Translations under genes and position numbers: made by a program
The notes under the pieces: generated by a model
What the model was told of the DNA's origin: nothing
Seen by the model: the letters and a program-made list of their open reading frames with translations, nothing else
Database searches by the model: none
Assembly: GCF_003286085.1 (NCBI RefSeq)
Contig: NW_020825298.1
Coordinates: 11,036,001-11,100,000, forward strand
DNA from: Drosophila persimilis
Taxonomy: Eukaryota; Arthropoda; Insecta; Diptera; Drosophilidae
Reading direction: 5' to 3'
DNA: 64,000 bases
Shown: piece after piece, positions 1 to 13,112 of the stretch
Layout: each line of letters opens with the position of its first letter
Numbering within the stretch: the stretch's first letter is position 1

Positions 1-314
1 TCATCAGTTTTTGTTTATTTTTTCGCTACTGTTCCGCACTTATCTTCTTCTCCCTTTCAGCACTCTTTTCTTCTACTCTGTTTTTTTTTCTGCTTTTATT
101 TATATATAATTTTTTCTTGAACCGCTTCGGGAGCCCCCCGTCATATCATTGTCGTCGTGCCGTTGCAGGGCTTCTGTTTGCTGATTTCTGCTTCTGTGCC
201 TCCGTGCCTCTGGTTCTCTGTTCTCCTTTCGCCCCTTTGTTGGCTTCTTTATTGGGGATTGCTTTTCGTTGTGTGCCTTTCCAAAAAGGGAGAGAAAAGA
301 GTACGAGATACCGT

Positions 315-338
315 GCGTCCGTCCGTCCGTCCGTCCGC
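315..338. repeat. (GTCC)n tetranucleotide microsatellite
   Basis: About five tandem GTCC units are seen in otherwise mixed intronic sequence. No function is evident. Confidence 0.85.
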
Positions 339-739
339 TCTAATTTGTATGCGTAACATGTCAAAAATCGTTGTGGTCAATACACTGATTGCTTTTGCAT
401 GTATCTGAATATCTGGAGCTATGGCTGTGGGGTCTCTCTCTCTGTATATCTAACTGGTAAATGTATCTGAGTATCTGTTTCAGCTCATTTCGGCCACTCG
501 CACGTTTCATGTTTCGCTGATGTCTGATGTATTTATGGCCCAGCCCCCGAGTCTTTTTCTGCTACTGTTTTCTGCCTGCTCTGTTTCTGTTGCTGTTTAT
601 TCCCCTGATTGCAGCTGTAGGGTTAAAAGCGGGTAAAAACGGGTAGAAGATGGAATTTGAGGTAGATTAAGTTTGAGGTACAAAAAAGAAGAATTAAGAG
701 GGGTTTATTTTAGGTAAATATGATCAAATTTGTTGCGAT

Positions 740-960
740 TTAAATACTAAAAATATTACTAGATAAATCCAAAAAATACCTATAACATACTTAAAAATAC
801 TATAAAATTAGCAACAAAATAATAGAATAATCGGTTAATACTGCCTCGAATGAACATTCTATATTTTCCAGTATTTATATAGTATTTTTTGTCGTATTAT
901 CTGGTATTTTTGTGGTTTTTAGCTAGTATTTTTATAGTATTTATCCAAAAGTCTGCCTAA
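740..960. repeat. TAGTATTTT-type degenerate repeats, both orientations
   Basis: The first half (about 740-830) carries AAATACTA-type words. The second half (about 860-950) carries the complementary TAGTATTT words, so the block could fold back on itself. It belongs to the same degenerate family as the arrays near 2.4, 16.6, 18.2, 23.9 and 34.9 kb. No transposon coding sequence or terminal repeats were seen. Confidence 0.5.
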
Positions 961-2409
961 TCCATTGTTGGGCACATATTCCATTATTTTGGTAACACAT
1001 TTCGTCCATTAATTGCAACATTTAAATGCGACATTCTGTGACTTCATTTTCTACTACTTTCCATAAATCAGCCGCAAATGCAAATACAAATTAATTAAAT
1101 CTGTTTCAAAATGTTTCAATTTCACAGTCACACAGCCGGAAGGCCTTTGCCCCTACCCCTCTGCGTAAACCACCCTCTCTATCTAGGACAAAACCCCCAT
1201 AATGATCGTTTAGCACTCGAATTTGTTCATCGTAAATTGCGTAAAAGTAAAACCGAGAAAAGAACAACAACAGACGGAGAACAGAACATAAAGTTTTCCC
1301 AGCGATTGGGCCTTCGGGCGGCACAAAAAAAATCAGTGCATCCCTTAACGGCACTGGCAACCCTGGCAATGGCTGCGAAACACCTATTTCTTCCCCCCAG
1401 GATAATGCATGCACTCTTTCTTCTGCCCCTTTTGTTTCAATCCAATCCAATCTGTCTTTTTGTTGCCTTTTCAGGGTTTCTCAAGCATATCAATTTGCTT
1501 TTTTAGGGTTGTTGCATCTGTAGAGCGTGAGGGGAGGATGGGGGGAAGGAGGAGTGCCAAGGGGTGTCCCAAGGATGGAACATGCCGCCTCCCTGTCTGA
1601 GAGATCCACAGAAATTATACAAAATGAACTGTGAAAACCTTTTTTTTTGGATTTTGTTTTTCGTTTTCTGTAAAACGCATTTTGTTTTTAATCGTGATAC
1701 AGGGGTTGTCTACCCCCGCCTCCGCCACCCCACTTTTGACACGCCCATTAGGAAGGGAAATGGAGAGAGAAATTTTACGCTATGCAAAACATTTTTCTAA
1801 TCAAACATTCCATTTCATTTGTTCAATTGAGCGGAGGAGTGGGGGATGATCCAAGGGTAGATGCTAGCCGGCAGGGGATGGGATGTGTCTTTTCGCCACA
1901 GTTGAAGTTTTTCATTACGTCTCGAGTGGAAAAAATTCATTTGCAAAGCCCCCTCCCGCCAACCCACGTCACAGAAGTCAAAGACCACCCCCAACCCTTG
2001 GAAAGAAGTGCAACCCCTGGATGTGTAGTGCTCATTTATTCGCAAAAAATTAAGAACTGATGAAAATATTTGATATATTAATGAAAAATTCCTTAAAAAT
2101 ATATATCCGAATGTGCAACCGACCCAACCCCCGTGTGCAGCACCCCCCCTACCCTCGACAGCCTCTACAACCTTTTCCACCTCTCCATAACTCCCCTCTC
2201 GACTTAACCGAAAGTGTTTTATTAATTTCACTTTGCACTCGAAATGCTTTTGGTTGGATTTTTGCACAGAAATTGATTTCGTTGCGGAATCAAAGAGAAA
2301 ACATAAAAAAACACAAATGGAAAATGGTAAATAAAGAATGAGGAAAGAGAGAGAGGGAAGAACAGAGTGGGAGAGCAATATTAAATGAAACAAGAGTCGA
2401 GTTTTACAT

Positions 2410-2830
2410 TACCCTATATTGTTTGTATAAATGGTAGATGAAATACTAGAAAAATACGCGATAATAATACAAATTACCAGAAAATAGTACAAAAAATACT
2501 CGATAGTACTATAAAATACAAGACAAAAATAAATAAATACAGGAAAGTACTGTAAATATACTGAAAATACAATAAAAATACTAGAAAACACTATAAAATA
2601 CTAGAAAACACTATAAAATACTAGAAAATGGTATAAAATACTAGAAAATGGATTAAAAATACTAGAAAACGGATTAAAAATGCTAGAAAATGGTTTAAAA
2701 ATACTAGAAGTTATTAGAAACATACTCGAAAATACTGCAAAAATAGTGATGATACTATAAAACCTCTAGAAATACCTCAAACATACTTTAAAATACCAGA
2801 AAATACTAAAATATTCAGTTCTGAATATTT
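2410..2830 (-). repeat. Degenerate AAAATACTAGAAAA array with 20-21 bp tandem core
   Basis: Words of the type AAAATACTAGAAAA recur throughout. Between about 2575 and 2720 they form seven near-tandem 20-21 bp units that differ mainly in the last 5-6 bases. The orientation is the reverse complement of the arrays at 16.6-17.0, 18.04-18.54 and 34.9-35.3 kb. It looks like a decayed minisatellite in the host intron. Confidence 0.75.
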
Positions 2831-3005
2831 CCCATAAAAATTACAGCTTTCCATAGTACAAATTTTATTTTCAAATATTTATTTATAGCATCTTTTTGGT
2901 ATTTTTCTATGTATTTATTGCTAGTCATACAATCTCTGCGAATCCGATATATATATAATCCTAGATACTTTTTTTCCATCATATCTAGCATGTGCTAAAA
3001 GTCGT

Positions 3006-3026
3006 AATACCCTCATAAAGGGTATT
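3006..3026. repeat. AATACCCT-loop-AGGGTATT hairpin (dispersed repeat end)
   Basis: A perfect 8-bp inverted repeat with a 5-base loop is seen. The same TACCCT/AGGGTA hairpin recurs at 38187-38205 and 62481-62501, which suggests debris of one dispersed element family. Drosophila INE-1-like elements carry comparable hairpins, but the family assignment is inference. Confidence 0.5.
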
Positions 3027-5673
3027 GCAAGTTCAAAAGATGGACTACAAATCTCATACGAGTACCGTGTAAAAAATCGCCTTTACTCGTACTTATTGTA
3101 CCGTTTTTTCAAAATATTTTTTCCAATGGTGTTTTTATCTATTATTTTTCGTTTTTCGCATTTATTATATAATACTCGTGTTTCTCTTTCCCTCTCAGTC
3201 TTCCTCTGACTGACTCTCCTTTTGTCTCCCTTTTTTTTACCAACCTTTTTATTCCACCGAATAAAATTTGTGTATTTTTATTGAGTTTCATTGAAGCGCA
3301 TTGAAATTGCAATAAAAAGTCATATGAATGGGATAAAAGTCCGCTTCCATTCTCCGCCATTTGCCACCCCCCCCTTTTCGCACTTGATAATTTTTTTTTT
3401 TTTTTTGTGAATTATAAATGAAAATACAGTGCCAATGTGCTTTTAATTAAAAACTTTAAAGTTTCTTTAATCAACGCGGAAGGGTGGGAGGAAAGAGTTG
3501 ATGATTGGAGGGTTAAATAAATGGAACCCCCCCAGAACTCAGAAGAACAAACATCCGGAATTCTGAAAGAACAATATGGGGGGATTTCAGAGTTTCCATA
3601 AATTAATAATGAATTATAAATTATGCGTTGAATAATTGCTTAGAGCTCGGTTTAAAGATCAAAATGATTAAAGTGAATTATTGGCTAGAAGGGGGGGATG
3701 GAATTGTACTTTTATTTATTAGAGAATGGAAATATCATTCCATTTATTGGAAGGGGGAACCCCCGGGAAGTGGCACTCTATTCAGAGGATCGGAAACTTA
3801 GATAATAATTCATCCATGGGCATATCTATTTGTGCATAAATCAATTTTAATTGTTTTTCAATTTGTTAAACTTTGTTTTTTCAGCTGTTATCTACTGCTT
3901 TTTTTCCTTCAACTTTTTTCTCATTTAATTTATGCATTTGTAGATTTTTCATATAATTTATTTAAAGTTGATTATTTTTGTCTATTTATGTTTTCCCTTT
4001 TTTGTGAATTTTTTTTGAAAATATATAAAAAAGGGTTGGAAAAGCATGTAAATATATTGGAAATTCATTGAATAAATTAACATAATAAGATTAAAATGTT
4101 TATTTTGTTTTTAAATATATTTTAACAAGTATTTGTCTAGAAAATGTATAAAAAATATCTAAAAATATAAAGAAATCCCTTGTTCTCTTCACAATTTTTC
4201 TTTATATTCTCTCTCTCCTAAATGTCCTTTAATTTAATTTAAAATTTGCTTTAAAATTATATTCCGTTCCGTTTGCATTTTAAAGTTCTTCTTGTTCTCA
4301 TTCTCCCTCTGCTTTGCTTCTTTCGCTTCTTCGTGTTTTCCACTTCACATTTAATTTGGGAAATACGCTTCTCATTGAGAACCCCCTCTCCCTCCCTCCC
4401 GCCTCCTACAGGCGCTCCTTTACTTCTTCAAGAGAGAAGCCTTGGGGCATGGCTTTAAAAATGTTTATTTCTCTTTTCGCTAATCACCTGCCAAAATGTG
4501 AAGAGCAAGACGCCGTCTGACAAATGATGGTAGAACCGAATCCTCCACTCGAATGCAGCACTCTTTGCCACCCATCCATCCATCCCCGCTCCCTTCCTCT
4601 TTCTCCCTTTCACCATTCCTTCTCCTCTTTTTTTTTATTCGAGTTTCAAATTCTTTAAAATACAAAAATTAATACCAACAAAAAAGTACAAATCAAATAA
4701 AATAAAGCAAATAAAATGCTAAAGAATTTCATTGACAAGTTGCCCGAAACACGGGGGAGGGGAGACACTTAGAGGGGATGGGGCCTGGCTATAGATTTTC
4801 TTAGAAAAAACCCACAAAGAGGAAGAAAGAAAGGAAAAGAAAATCAATTTCCCTAAAAAAGAAAATGTATGCGAAACATATTTTTTCGGCGCCAATTTGA
4901 CTTGGATTTTCCCCCTTGGATCTCCAGGCACACCCCCTCCTTTGTCTGGCAATGAAAATGTGCTTGTAATAATAACTGCTGAGGGGGTAATGGCGGGCGG
5001 AGAGGGGGGGATGGGATGGGAAGTCCTTCTGTGGCTCTATAAAGAAAGCCAAAATTCAAGGACAAACAAACAGCGGAGAACTCTCTCTCTCTTTCTGTGA
5101 CTCTTATTCCTCATAGTACCCCCCTCTCTCTCTCTCCTTCACTGACTTTGCTTCTCCTTCGATTGCCTCATTTTTTTTGTTGCTGTTGATTTTCCTGGCA
5201 AACATTTTCCCCCCCAGGGCTCGCATAGCTCTGCTTAGAAGTTTTCTTTTGGCTGGTTTTCCTTTATTTTTGTAAGTAATTTTCATTACACTTACCTTCA
5301 GGGGGAGGGCCCCCCCCCTCCACCCACTAGGATGGGGACTTGGGGAAGGAGCCTTCTCTATTTCCCCGAATAGGCAGCCAGGCAATAAATTTTAAAGACG
5401 ATGCCTTGAAGGCAATTTTAAAGCCTCATTTCCATTTTGTGCGACGGCGGGAGGGGTAGGAAAAAGGAGAGTTTTCCCAGGTGAACCGAAAGGCTAGAAG
5501 CAGCGGCAAAGGAGCAGGAATTTTGCGGCAGGACCTAATCTAAGTTGGGAAACTTTTCTCCTGAAAGCCTTCCCTTCCTCATTTGCCTCCCTCTGGCTTC
5601 CTGGCTGGCTTATGGCACTACTTTACGTAATTATGTCAATTGCCATTAGGCGGCGGGCGGGGGGAAACCTACC

Positions 5674-5703
5674 CCAGGCCCAGGCCCAGGCCCAGCCCCA
5701 GAC
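5674..5703. repeat. CCCAGG hexamer microsatellite
   Basis: About four imperfect tandem CCCAGG units lie in a locally GC-rich stretch (about 5640-5990). No coding support was found. Confidence 0.7.
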
Positions 5704-8700
5704 ATGACCTTGGCCCTCCACAAGTTTCGGCAGTCATCGATAGGCTGCCCGCCCCGCCCTGGCCCCAAAACCATTTTCTCTTTGATTTCCATCTGCTGAA
5801 TGGAGAGGGGATGAATGAGGGCTTTTACGGGGTGGTGGGGGGGACTGTGATAACCAGCATAATCCCTGCCGGCACAAACGCTGTTGCGTGCCCCAAAGAC
5901 ATTGGCCACCGACAAATGCGGTTTCCAGTGCCGCAAAATCAATCAAAAGTCAGTTTATAGAGGCGGCCCATGCAGGCGGAGCAGCTATAATGGAGATATT
6001 GGAGGCGCTGTCTAGGGGTGTTTTGGGGGTGCCATAAAGTGCCGTCTATTAGGGATATATAAAAGGACTTGATTAACGTGAAAACGTGACCAAATCATTC
6101 GCCATTAATGTTGCACATAATTGAAAATTAATTACAAAACAAAGCGACAAATAAGAGAAAAACAGCGACAGAGAAAAGCGACAGGACGGCGTCACGTGTA
6201 AAGGAAAATACGAATTAAAATTAATATTGAAATGTTAAAACTTTTTTTTTCTTCTTATTTTATTTTCTCTTGTTGCGTAAAAGCTTATTAAATATGAATT
6301 AATTTCCATTAATTTGCCGTTTGTGAAAATCGGAACGGAGAGCCCCTTCAAACTCTTTTACTAACTTTTCCGCTTGGATTTACCATTTTATCCCCCAATA
6401 TGTTCGATTAACTTTTGGATGAAAGGCATATCGGTTTAAGGAAGAATTTGCATACAGCTTTTTATGGGATTAAAGTATGTACTTATATGATTTTTAATGA
6501 TATAGCCATGAGACTAACGACTCTACGGATCAAATGATGAATATTTACAGTGGAAACGTTTGATTGATGGACTGCTGTTTATGATTGATTTTCTACATGG
6601 CTTCTAGAAAATTATATAAGCTTTAAATTGGTATCCATTGGTCCTTTATTTTGGGGGTAAAATAATATTATTCCAGAATTTTTAAAGAAATCTTTAATAA
6701 ATTGTCTGTAAAAACGTTTTTTTCGAGGCACAGTTTTTTGTATTTTTTTCTACATATTTTCCATAAGTTTTTCATGAGCTTTTCATTAAATTTATGCTAA
6801 TTTTCCATCAAAAAATATTATTTAAATATCATATATTGTGGAGTCCCACTTTGTAATCGGCTGTCCACAAACCATAGATTTTAGAGGAAAATCTAGGGTA
6901 TTACCCCTGTACAATTAATATTCCCCCCTCCTGTCCATCTCTGACTCGCTCAGTGTCGTTCTCTGTTAAATGTTCATAAATGAAATGCATTTTAATTAAT
7001 TTTGCACAAAACGCATCAAGCGTTTGTCAGACTCTGGCCCCAAAATCCTCAGGGATATAACCATAAATTGCCATTCTCCTTCTATCCGCATCCCGTATCA
7101 TTTTCTGTGCTGTTTGTCGAATGTTTACATAAATATTTAATAGACAAGATTAATTTCAATGGATTGACTTTGCCACAGACACACAGCAGCAGCAGCGGCA
7201 GCGGCAGCAGGGGGTGCGGCGGCATGTGGCATTTGTGTGGGATTTTAGTCATTTTAATGCCAGACATAAGAATATTAATTTATTCTTTTCGGTTTAACAA
7301 TTATTAATAAATTATGGCCAACGATTGTATATTCCATATTCGCCATTTTATTATTTGTATTTCAATATTTGTTTGTTTTTAATTATTAGAAACGAAAAAT
7401 CCATAGAAATGTTTCACGTGCCTAACAGTTTTGTTTCTGTGCGAGGAAATAATTGAATTATGGCCAAAAGGAAAATACATTCGGAGATTATTCTTTTTCT
7501 TTCTGTTATTTGCCGGAAAATTTAAAAGTGATGCTGCAATAATTTGATTTAAATATCGGCAAAAATTATTGGCCCCAAAAAGGAGATTAAAGAGAGAATT
7601 TTTATGAATATTTTATTCACTTTCCATTTGAATATTCAATGGCTTGAATGGATACCAAAAATTGTATAATAGAATTTATTTGGAAATATTTAAATGTTGA
7701 GTGTTTAATGGAGAATATTGTGGATTTTTGCTTGAAATATTAATTGAAAATAATTATTAGAAAATAAATAATTGGCAATTGGGAAAAACGTGGAAAACTA
7801 TTTGAAAAATTATAGCAGATTAGAGAAGAACAAAAAGGAAAATTCTGAATTCTTTAGAAATATTCTTTTATTATTTAATTTTTAATTATGGATAATTTAA
7901 CGGAGACTATTTTGGATATATATATTTATCATAATTAATGGGTAATTGATAGATCTTATTTGATAAATTATTTATCGATAGTTTCGTTATCAGTAAATGT
8001 TTAATACTTTGTGTTATCGTGTGGTATTTGATATCAGCAAATATTCAAGGCTTTGGTGCTATTTTTAATCCATGTTTTAAAGCTATAAATCCTCAATAAA
8101 GTCTTCTTACTTGAACTCGAACTTAAAATCATGATAGAAGTCCAAACAAATTATAGTTTTCGATTTATAGAAGCTGTAAACCCAATGTTCTGTTGCTTCT
8201 ACCTTTTCGTAATCTTGGACCTTGGATTTCTTTTGTCCATAGACACCTCTATACCTAATGCTAAATTATTCATAAATTCTTTTGCCAAAAGTTTAATTCC
8301 GCCACAATTTACCGGCAATAAAAAGCAACCTTCAATCACCATCAAAAATCTTGCGTTAACAGGGGAGACCCGACCCGGAGACCGTTAGATGCTTTTAGAT
8401 CTCTTAAGACTCGTAAAAATGTTGAGCAACAAAAAACCACAAAAAAAAGTTGGCACTTTTTTCTGCCATCTAACTTTTATTGTTGTTAAACAAAATATTG
8501 CACTAGAATGCTAATTAATTTAGTTTTCTATAAAAAAGAAAGAAAACCAGAGATTTTGATGAAGAAAAAGAGCGAAATAAACAAATATAAGATCCTCCTG
8601 TTTTTGGAGGAATGTTTTGAAATATTTAGGCCTCTATAAAGGGGGAAATTTCAAGCCAACTCCCGCTAAACAATTGCGCTATAAAATAGTGGCATGCCCC

Positions 8701-9095
8701 ACCTTCTGCCTTCTCTAATTATGTGTTGGTGTGCCCCACTTCTTGGGTGTTGTTTCTATGTACATTCGTTACAAATTTCAAATGAACTCGAACTCTGGCA
8801 CAAAAGACACAACGACTTATGGAAGGAGACGGAGAAGTAGGAAAGTAGAAAGCAAACAATAAACAAAAGGCACTAAAAATTGTGTGTGTAAATGGGGTTT
8901 ATTACAACACTCCACAGGCAGGGATGGGGCGGGGAGGGAGCGATAGGTGGAAAACCTGTAAATGCAGCTGTCTCTCAGGGGGAAAAGGTGTGAAAAAAGA
9001 GCAGCAGCTGAAGGGAAAAACCAGAAAGAAAAAGGTTGGCAAACGATTGGGCAACATTTGTGGAGAGGTAGGGGCGGAGCAACATGTTGCTCAGC

Positions 9096-9235
9096 ATTTA
9101 ACAGTGGCAGAGGTCGTACTGTTGAGAAGTACAGCAGTACTGTTAGCAGTACACTGTAGCTGTTAACAGTACCGTCCGTAGAGTGTTAACAGTACTCTGT
9201 CTGTCTGTTAGCGGTGTATCTCTCTTAACAGCATT
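9096..9235. promoter_or_regulatory. Cluster of TTAACAG / GTTAACAGTAC palindromic motifs
   Basis: Six related words occur within about 135 bp: TTAACAGT near 9098, a TACTGTTAGCAGTA near-palindrome near 9138, GTTAACAGTAC near 9162 and 9185, TGTTAGCGGT near 9206 and CTTAACAGC near 9224. The GTTAAC core is self-complementary. It could be a local repeat expansion or a homotypic protein-binding cluster; YAACNG words resemble Myb sites. Function is not established. Confidence 0.35.
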
Positions 9236-10178
9236 CTGTAATCAGAAAAAGTGTACAGCGGGGGGAGGGGAAGCGGCGCGGAGCAGCTTATGGAGTACTG
9301 TACGACGTTCTGTACGTGACTTGCGCTTGATTTATAACTGTAAAAAGAATGCCATCAACAGAAAGAGGAAGCAGCAAAAGAAGCACTAAGAAAGCAGCAC
9401 TAAAGAGGGGGAGGGGAGGGAGAGAAAAGAGTGTTGCGTTGTGTTGTTGTTCTTTATGTTTATCGCCTTTCTGTCTCTGTCTCCTTTTTTCCCCCTTTTT
9501 TGACACTTAAAAACTCATTAGCAGAGGAAGAGGAGAAAAGAAAAAAGATTCAAACTAAAATGTCAACTTGTTGCTTCAGCCACCACGCCCACTCGCCCAC
9601 AGACACACAAACACACACACACTGAAACACTTAAACACTCAAAAAAGTGGGCAATCATAACGCCTAAAACCGCAAAAAAAGCAAAAATAAAGAAAGAATG
9701 AAAAACCAGAAGAGGAAAAACAAGAAAGTAGGAAGCCTTCCCAAACAGTTGCCTCGTGGATAGAGTTGGGCAACCGTTTAGTAGAGATCCGGTCCACACT
9801 CTCCTCCTATTTTCTCTCTCTCTTTCTTTAGGGTATCAGAGAGGGGGATTTAGATTTGAGCAGAGGATTGGTAAGTCAGAAAATCCCCCAAAACATATAG
9901 TTTTCAGAAAAAATATAATGTAAAAATGCTAATAACTTTTTCCCTTTAAAAGTTATTCAATTGAAATTTCACAGCTAACAATATAATGGACTTTTATAAG
10001 GTTTAACGAAGTTTGATCAAAATCGAAACAGATATTCGCGAAATTTTTGTATAGCTTTATATTCCTAGGGTATCTCATGTTCATGGCTTTAAAGTTGGTT
10101 TTACATTCGGGTTTTTTTTTTTTTGGTTTTTGCCGTTTCAATGCCTCCAATGCTAAATCCACTTGTCAAATGCAGGCG

Positions 10179-10179
<1 letters not shown>

Positions 10180-10215
<36 letters not shown>
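10180..10215. repeat. (CA)18 microsatellite
   Basis: This is an uninterrupted CA dinucleotide run of 36 bp. It is typical of Drosophila introns and probably polymorphic. Confidence 0.97.
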
Positions 10216-10217
<2 letters not shown>

Positions 10218-11352
10218 CCAGTGGCTGTGGCATCAACAGACGGAGATGGAGACAGCGCAGAGGCAGAGGCACAGCTGGTCAGAGAAAAAGTACCGAAGGG
10301 GAGCTCGAGCAGGAGCAGGAAAGGGGAGAAGGAGAGGTGTAGAAGAGTATTGAAACAGCAGGGAGGAGGCGAATGGAGGCCCTGGAAGGCCGCCTGCCGT
10401 CAACGCTGACACCGCGGCCTTAAGAGTGTCAAAACAAAACTATTTATTATGCACTCTCGCTCCACCCCACTGCATCCCTCTATCTCGCTCTCTCGCTCTC
10501 TGGCAGGCATCCCCTTTCTCCACTTGGGACAGAGACAAAGAGGCCTGTCCACTTGCTTTCAAAGAAAAGGCAGTTCTGCATTTCTTATGCGACATTGAAA
10601 TTAAATTGTCTGTGCAACGTAAATGAAGAGGGGGGACAGTGGCAAGACACTTGAAAGATGTTGCAATGCGAAGAAATTTCGGTACGGGGGAGCGACAAAT
10701 GTCATTAAAAGAGAATGTAGAGGGGGCAATGTAGAGAAGGAGACAAATAGCACTTAGATCTGGGAGAAAAGGTGGGAGATACGCCGGAAAAAGAGAAGAT
10801 GAACTCAAATAAAACTGAATTTAACAAGAAGCTAGATGAGGAAAGAAGGTATAAACAGAGGGAGGACAGAGAAATATAAGTAGGGAAGGTAGAAATATAA
10901 TCAAAAGAAGTAGAATCACAAATATCATTAAAATGGTGGAATAAATGCTCCGAGAAAAGAGAAGGCGAAGGCACAACAAATTCCAACGTAAATGAAGGCA
11001 AAAGGCAACAGTCGAATGCAACTCTGCTGCTGCCTGCAACTCTGTCTAAATAACCGTAAAAAGCCAGCAAGCGAGAGAGGGAGTGGGAGAGAGAGAGAGA
11101 GATGGAGATGGAATTGCCTACACAGCAGCCAGCGTGTGCCGTTAGCTGTCAGTGCAGTTATATTAGCTGCAAGAGCAGAAGAGCGTGAGAGAGGAGACTG
11201 ATGAAGAAGCGGGGGAGAAAGAAGATGCAGAAAAGGGGGGGAGCGGGAGGGAGAGAACAGCAAAATTGACAAGCGCAACATTGAAATTGCTACAATGACA
11301 AACTGCAAAATGTGGGAGAATGGCAGAGGAGAAAGGGAGGGTGTGGAGCGGA

Positions 11353-11379
11353 AGAGAGAGAGAGAGAGAGCAGCAGCAG
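11353..11379. repeat. (AG)9 followed by (CAG)3
   Basis: A GA microsatellite runs directly into CAG repeats inside a GA-rich stretch (about 11080-11460) that has another GA run at 11088-11102. GAGAG words are GAGA-factor sites in flies, so a regulatory role is possible but unsupported here. Confidence 0.8.
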
Positions 11380-13065
11380 CTGATGCACTGCCACTTGACA
11401 GAGACGAATGTGGCAATGGGAAAGAGAGCGAAAGAGAGGGAGAGGGGGAGGGCTGCACGTGCGTCTGTGCCCATTTAAATATAGTAAGCACCAAAGATGC
11501 TGCTGCTGGTAGAAGGAGACGGAGGCAGAGCCCCAGCCCTTGGATTGAAAAATCTACGCCCGGAAGAGTGGGAGGGGGGCGGCGTGTGCAGGAGAGGTGG
11601 CAGGGCATGTTTAATTAATGCAAAGTAAATAAGAAGAAGCGAAAGCTGGAGATGCAGCACCACCAGCAGGAGGAGGAAACCCCAATGGAAATTGATTGAA
11701 GAATGTACCACAGCCGAAGAGGGGGGGCATGCCACCCCAGATGCATCTCCTGTTGCATTGTTTGCCTCCCCCTTGGTAAAACCAGACTATTTATAAAGAG
11801 GTCTCCCCCCTCTCTCCCTCTCGCCCGTTGATTGAGCAAAAATTGTTGGTAAATTGGTTTTTGGTGTTTTACGGCGGAATTTTTACGGCTACGGGTAGGT
11901 CGGTGGGGGAGGGCATAGGAAGGCATTTCCGTAATTTGTAATTGAATGGAATAGCTCTGTGTGGAGGGATTTCTTTTCTCTTTTTTTTTTAGAGTAACTA
12001 AGAAATATTTTAGAGTAATTTTTTAGAGGAGATTTATGGAGCATTTCGGAATCCTAAAGATACTTATACTTTCTATAGCTTCTAGAGTATCTTTGTTTCT
12101 TGGGGAATATGTGGAGTATCTTTTAGTAGCATTGAGAGTGGGAGAGTCATCTGTAATTATTCTTGGGTAAAGAATGTAGAGAAACCCATTGGAAACGTGA
12201 GAGATCTTGAAATTTAGGCATACAAAGAAAGATCTTAAAGATGCGAATGATAAATATAAATAAAATAAATTATTAAATACAATAAAATGTATTCAAAAGA
12301 TGAAAGATCTGATGGGGCCTAAAGATTAAGAGCACGCAAGGCACTTCACTTGAAAGATGCAAGATCTGTTGATGGAACGATTATCTTAAAGATGCGATTG
12401 ATCAATTACAATGAAATAATGGGGAAATCAAATATTTCTGAGCTGGAGAATGAGCCTTTGTTGTTGTGGAAATTATGTGCAATTTAATATAACACATCGA
12501 CCTTCCAGATCTGTAGATCTATTGTACTCCTATGATCACGCACTTTTGCAAAGCAGGAACATTGGTGGGAAAATTGATTTATGATAAATTATGGCATCAC
12601 TTGACATTTAACAATGGAATAATAACAAAGAAAATGCTACATTTAATGCGAGATCGCAAAACATTGGTAGAACGTGTTTGGAATTTATTTTAAAACTAAG
12701 TTTTAGTAGCTGAAAACTTGTATTCTCTTTTTTGGACTTTGTAATCTATTAAAAATAATATTTTTCATGGGAAACATCAGCCTTTAAACGAGTATTTATG
12801 GGAAAACGCACTAAATCCATTATTAGTTATATTTTGATTGAAAGCGGAACGGTATATGATATATTAGTCATGATCTGTTGTTTGTAGGGAACCTTCCTTA
12901 AGTTTAATTATAAAGCAGACAAATGGATATCACATCTTATGCAATATAAATCCATTATCAACACTTTCCTTTCCCTAATCATATATAAAAAATATTAATA
13001 TATTAATGTCTAATTAATTAATGATGAAATATTTTTTCCCCCATTCCCATTTCTCACACACTTTT

Positions 13066-13112
13066 AACTAATTATTTTTCCCTCTCTCTCTCTCGTCTCT
13101 TTTTAGGTAAGT
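13066..13112 (+). promoter_or_regulatory. Recursive splice site (ratchet point) 1
   Basis: A complete 3' splice site abuts a consensus 5' splice site. There is a CTAAT branch-like word at 13068-13072, a long CT-rich tract (13076-13104), then TTTTAG|GTAAGT with AG at 13105-13106 and GT at 13107-13108. The putative branch A at 13071 lies 35 nt from the junction. Zero-length exons of this form are known to split long Drosophila introns such as those of Ubx. Use of this site is inference, but all three signals are strong and on the host-gene strand. Confidence 0.8.

Larger units (their letters stand above)
1..13106 (+). other. Host-gene intron, segment 1 (5' end outside window)
   Basis: I infer that this is the 5' portion of the large intron that ends at the 56964 exon; the upstream exon is not in the window. 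No coding region is supported. The sequence alternates AT-rich stretches (about 600-1100, 2050-3480, 3790-4300, 6060-8580) with CT/GA-rich and simple-repeat stretches (1-350, 5080-5400, 9380-9830, 10430-11930). Open frames here are low-complexity proline, serine, leucine or lysine-rich translations without domains. The segment ends at a combined acceptor/donor site at 13106/13107. Confidence 0.6.

Noticed and set aside
700..716. Possible ratchet point TTATTTTAG|GTAAAT near 711
   Set aside because: No pyrimidine tract beyond eight bases, purine-rich upstream sequence and a weaker donor.
1440..1490. Good-looking acceptor TTGCCTTTTCAG near 1474
   Set aside because: No donor or coding frame follows; isolated acceptor-like sequences are common in T-rich introns.
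1815..2393. 192-codon minus-strand open frame
   Set aside because: No family resemblance and ordinary intronic composition; consistent with a chance frame.
5470..5487. Possible ratchet point TTTTCCCAG|GTGAAC
   Set aside because: Purine-rich upstream (AGGAAAAAGGAGAG), no branch word and a weak donor.
8131..8388. 85-codon open frame with mixed composition
   Set aside because: Looked less repetitive than most, but no family match, promoter or splice context; chance frame in AT-rich sequence is simplest.
10928..11608. 226-codon minus-strand open frame
   Set aside because: Leu/Ser/Pro low-complexity translation of GA-rich repeats; no domain and no splice or codon-bias support.
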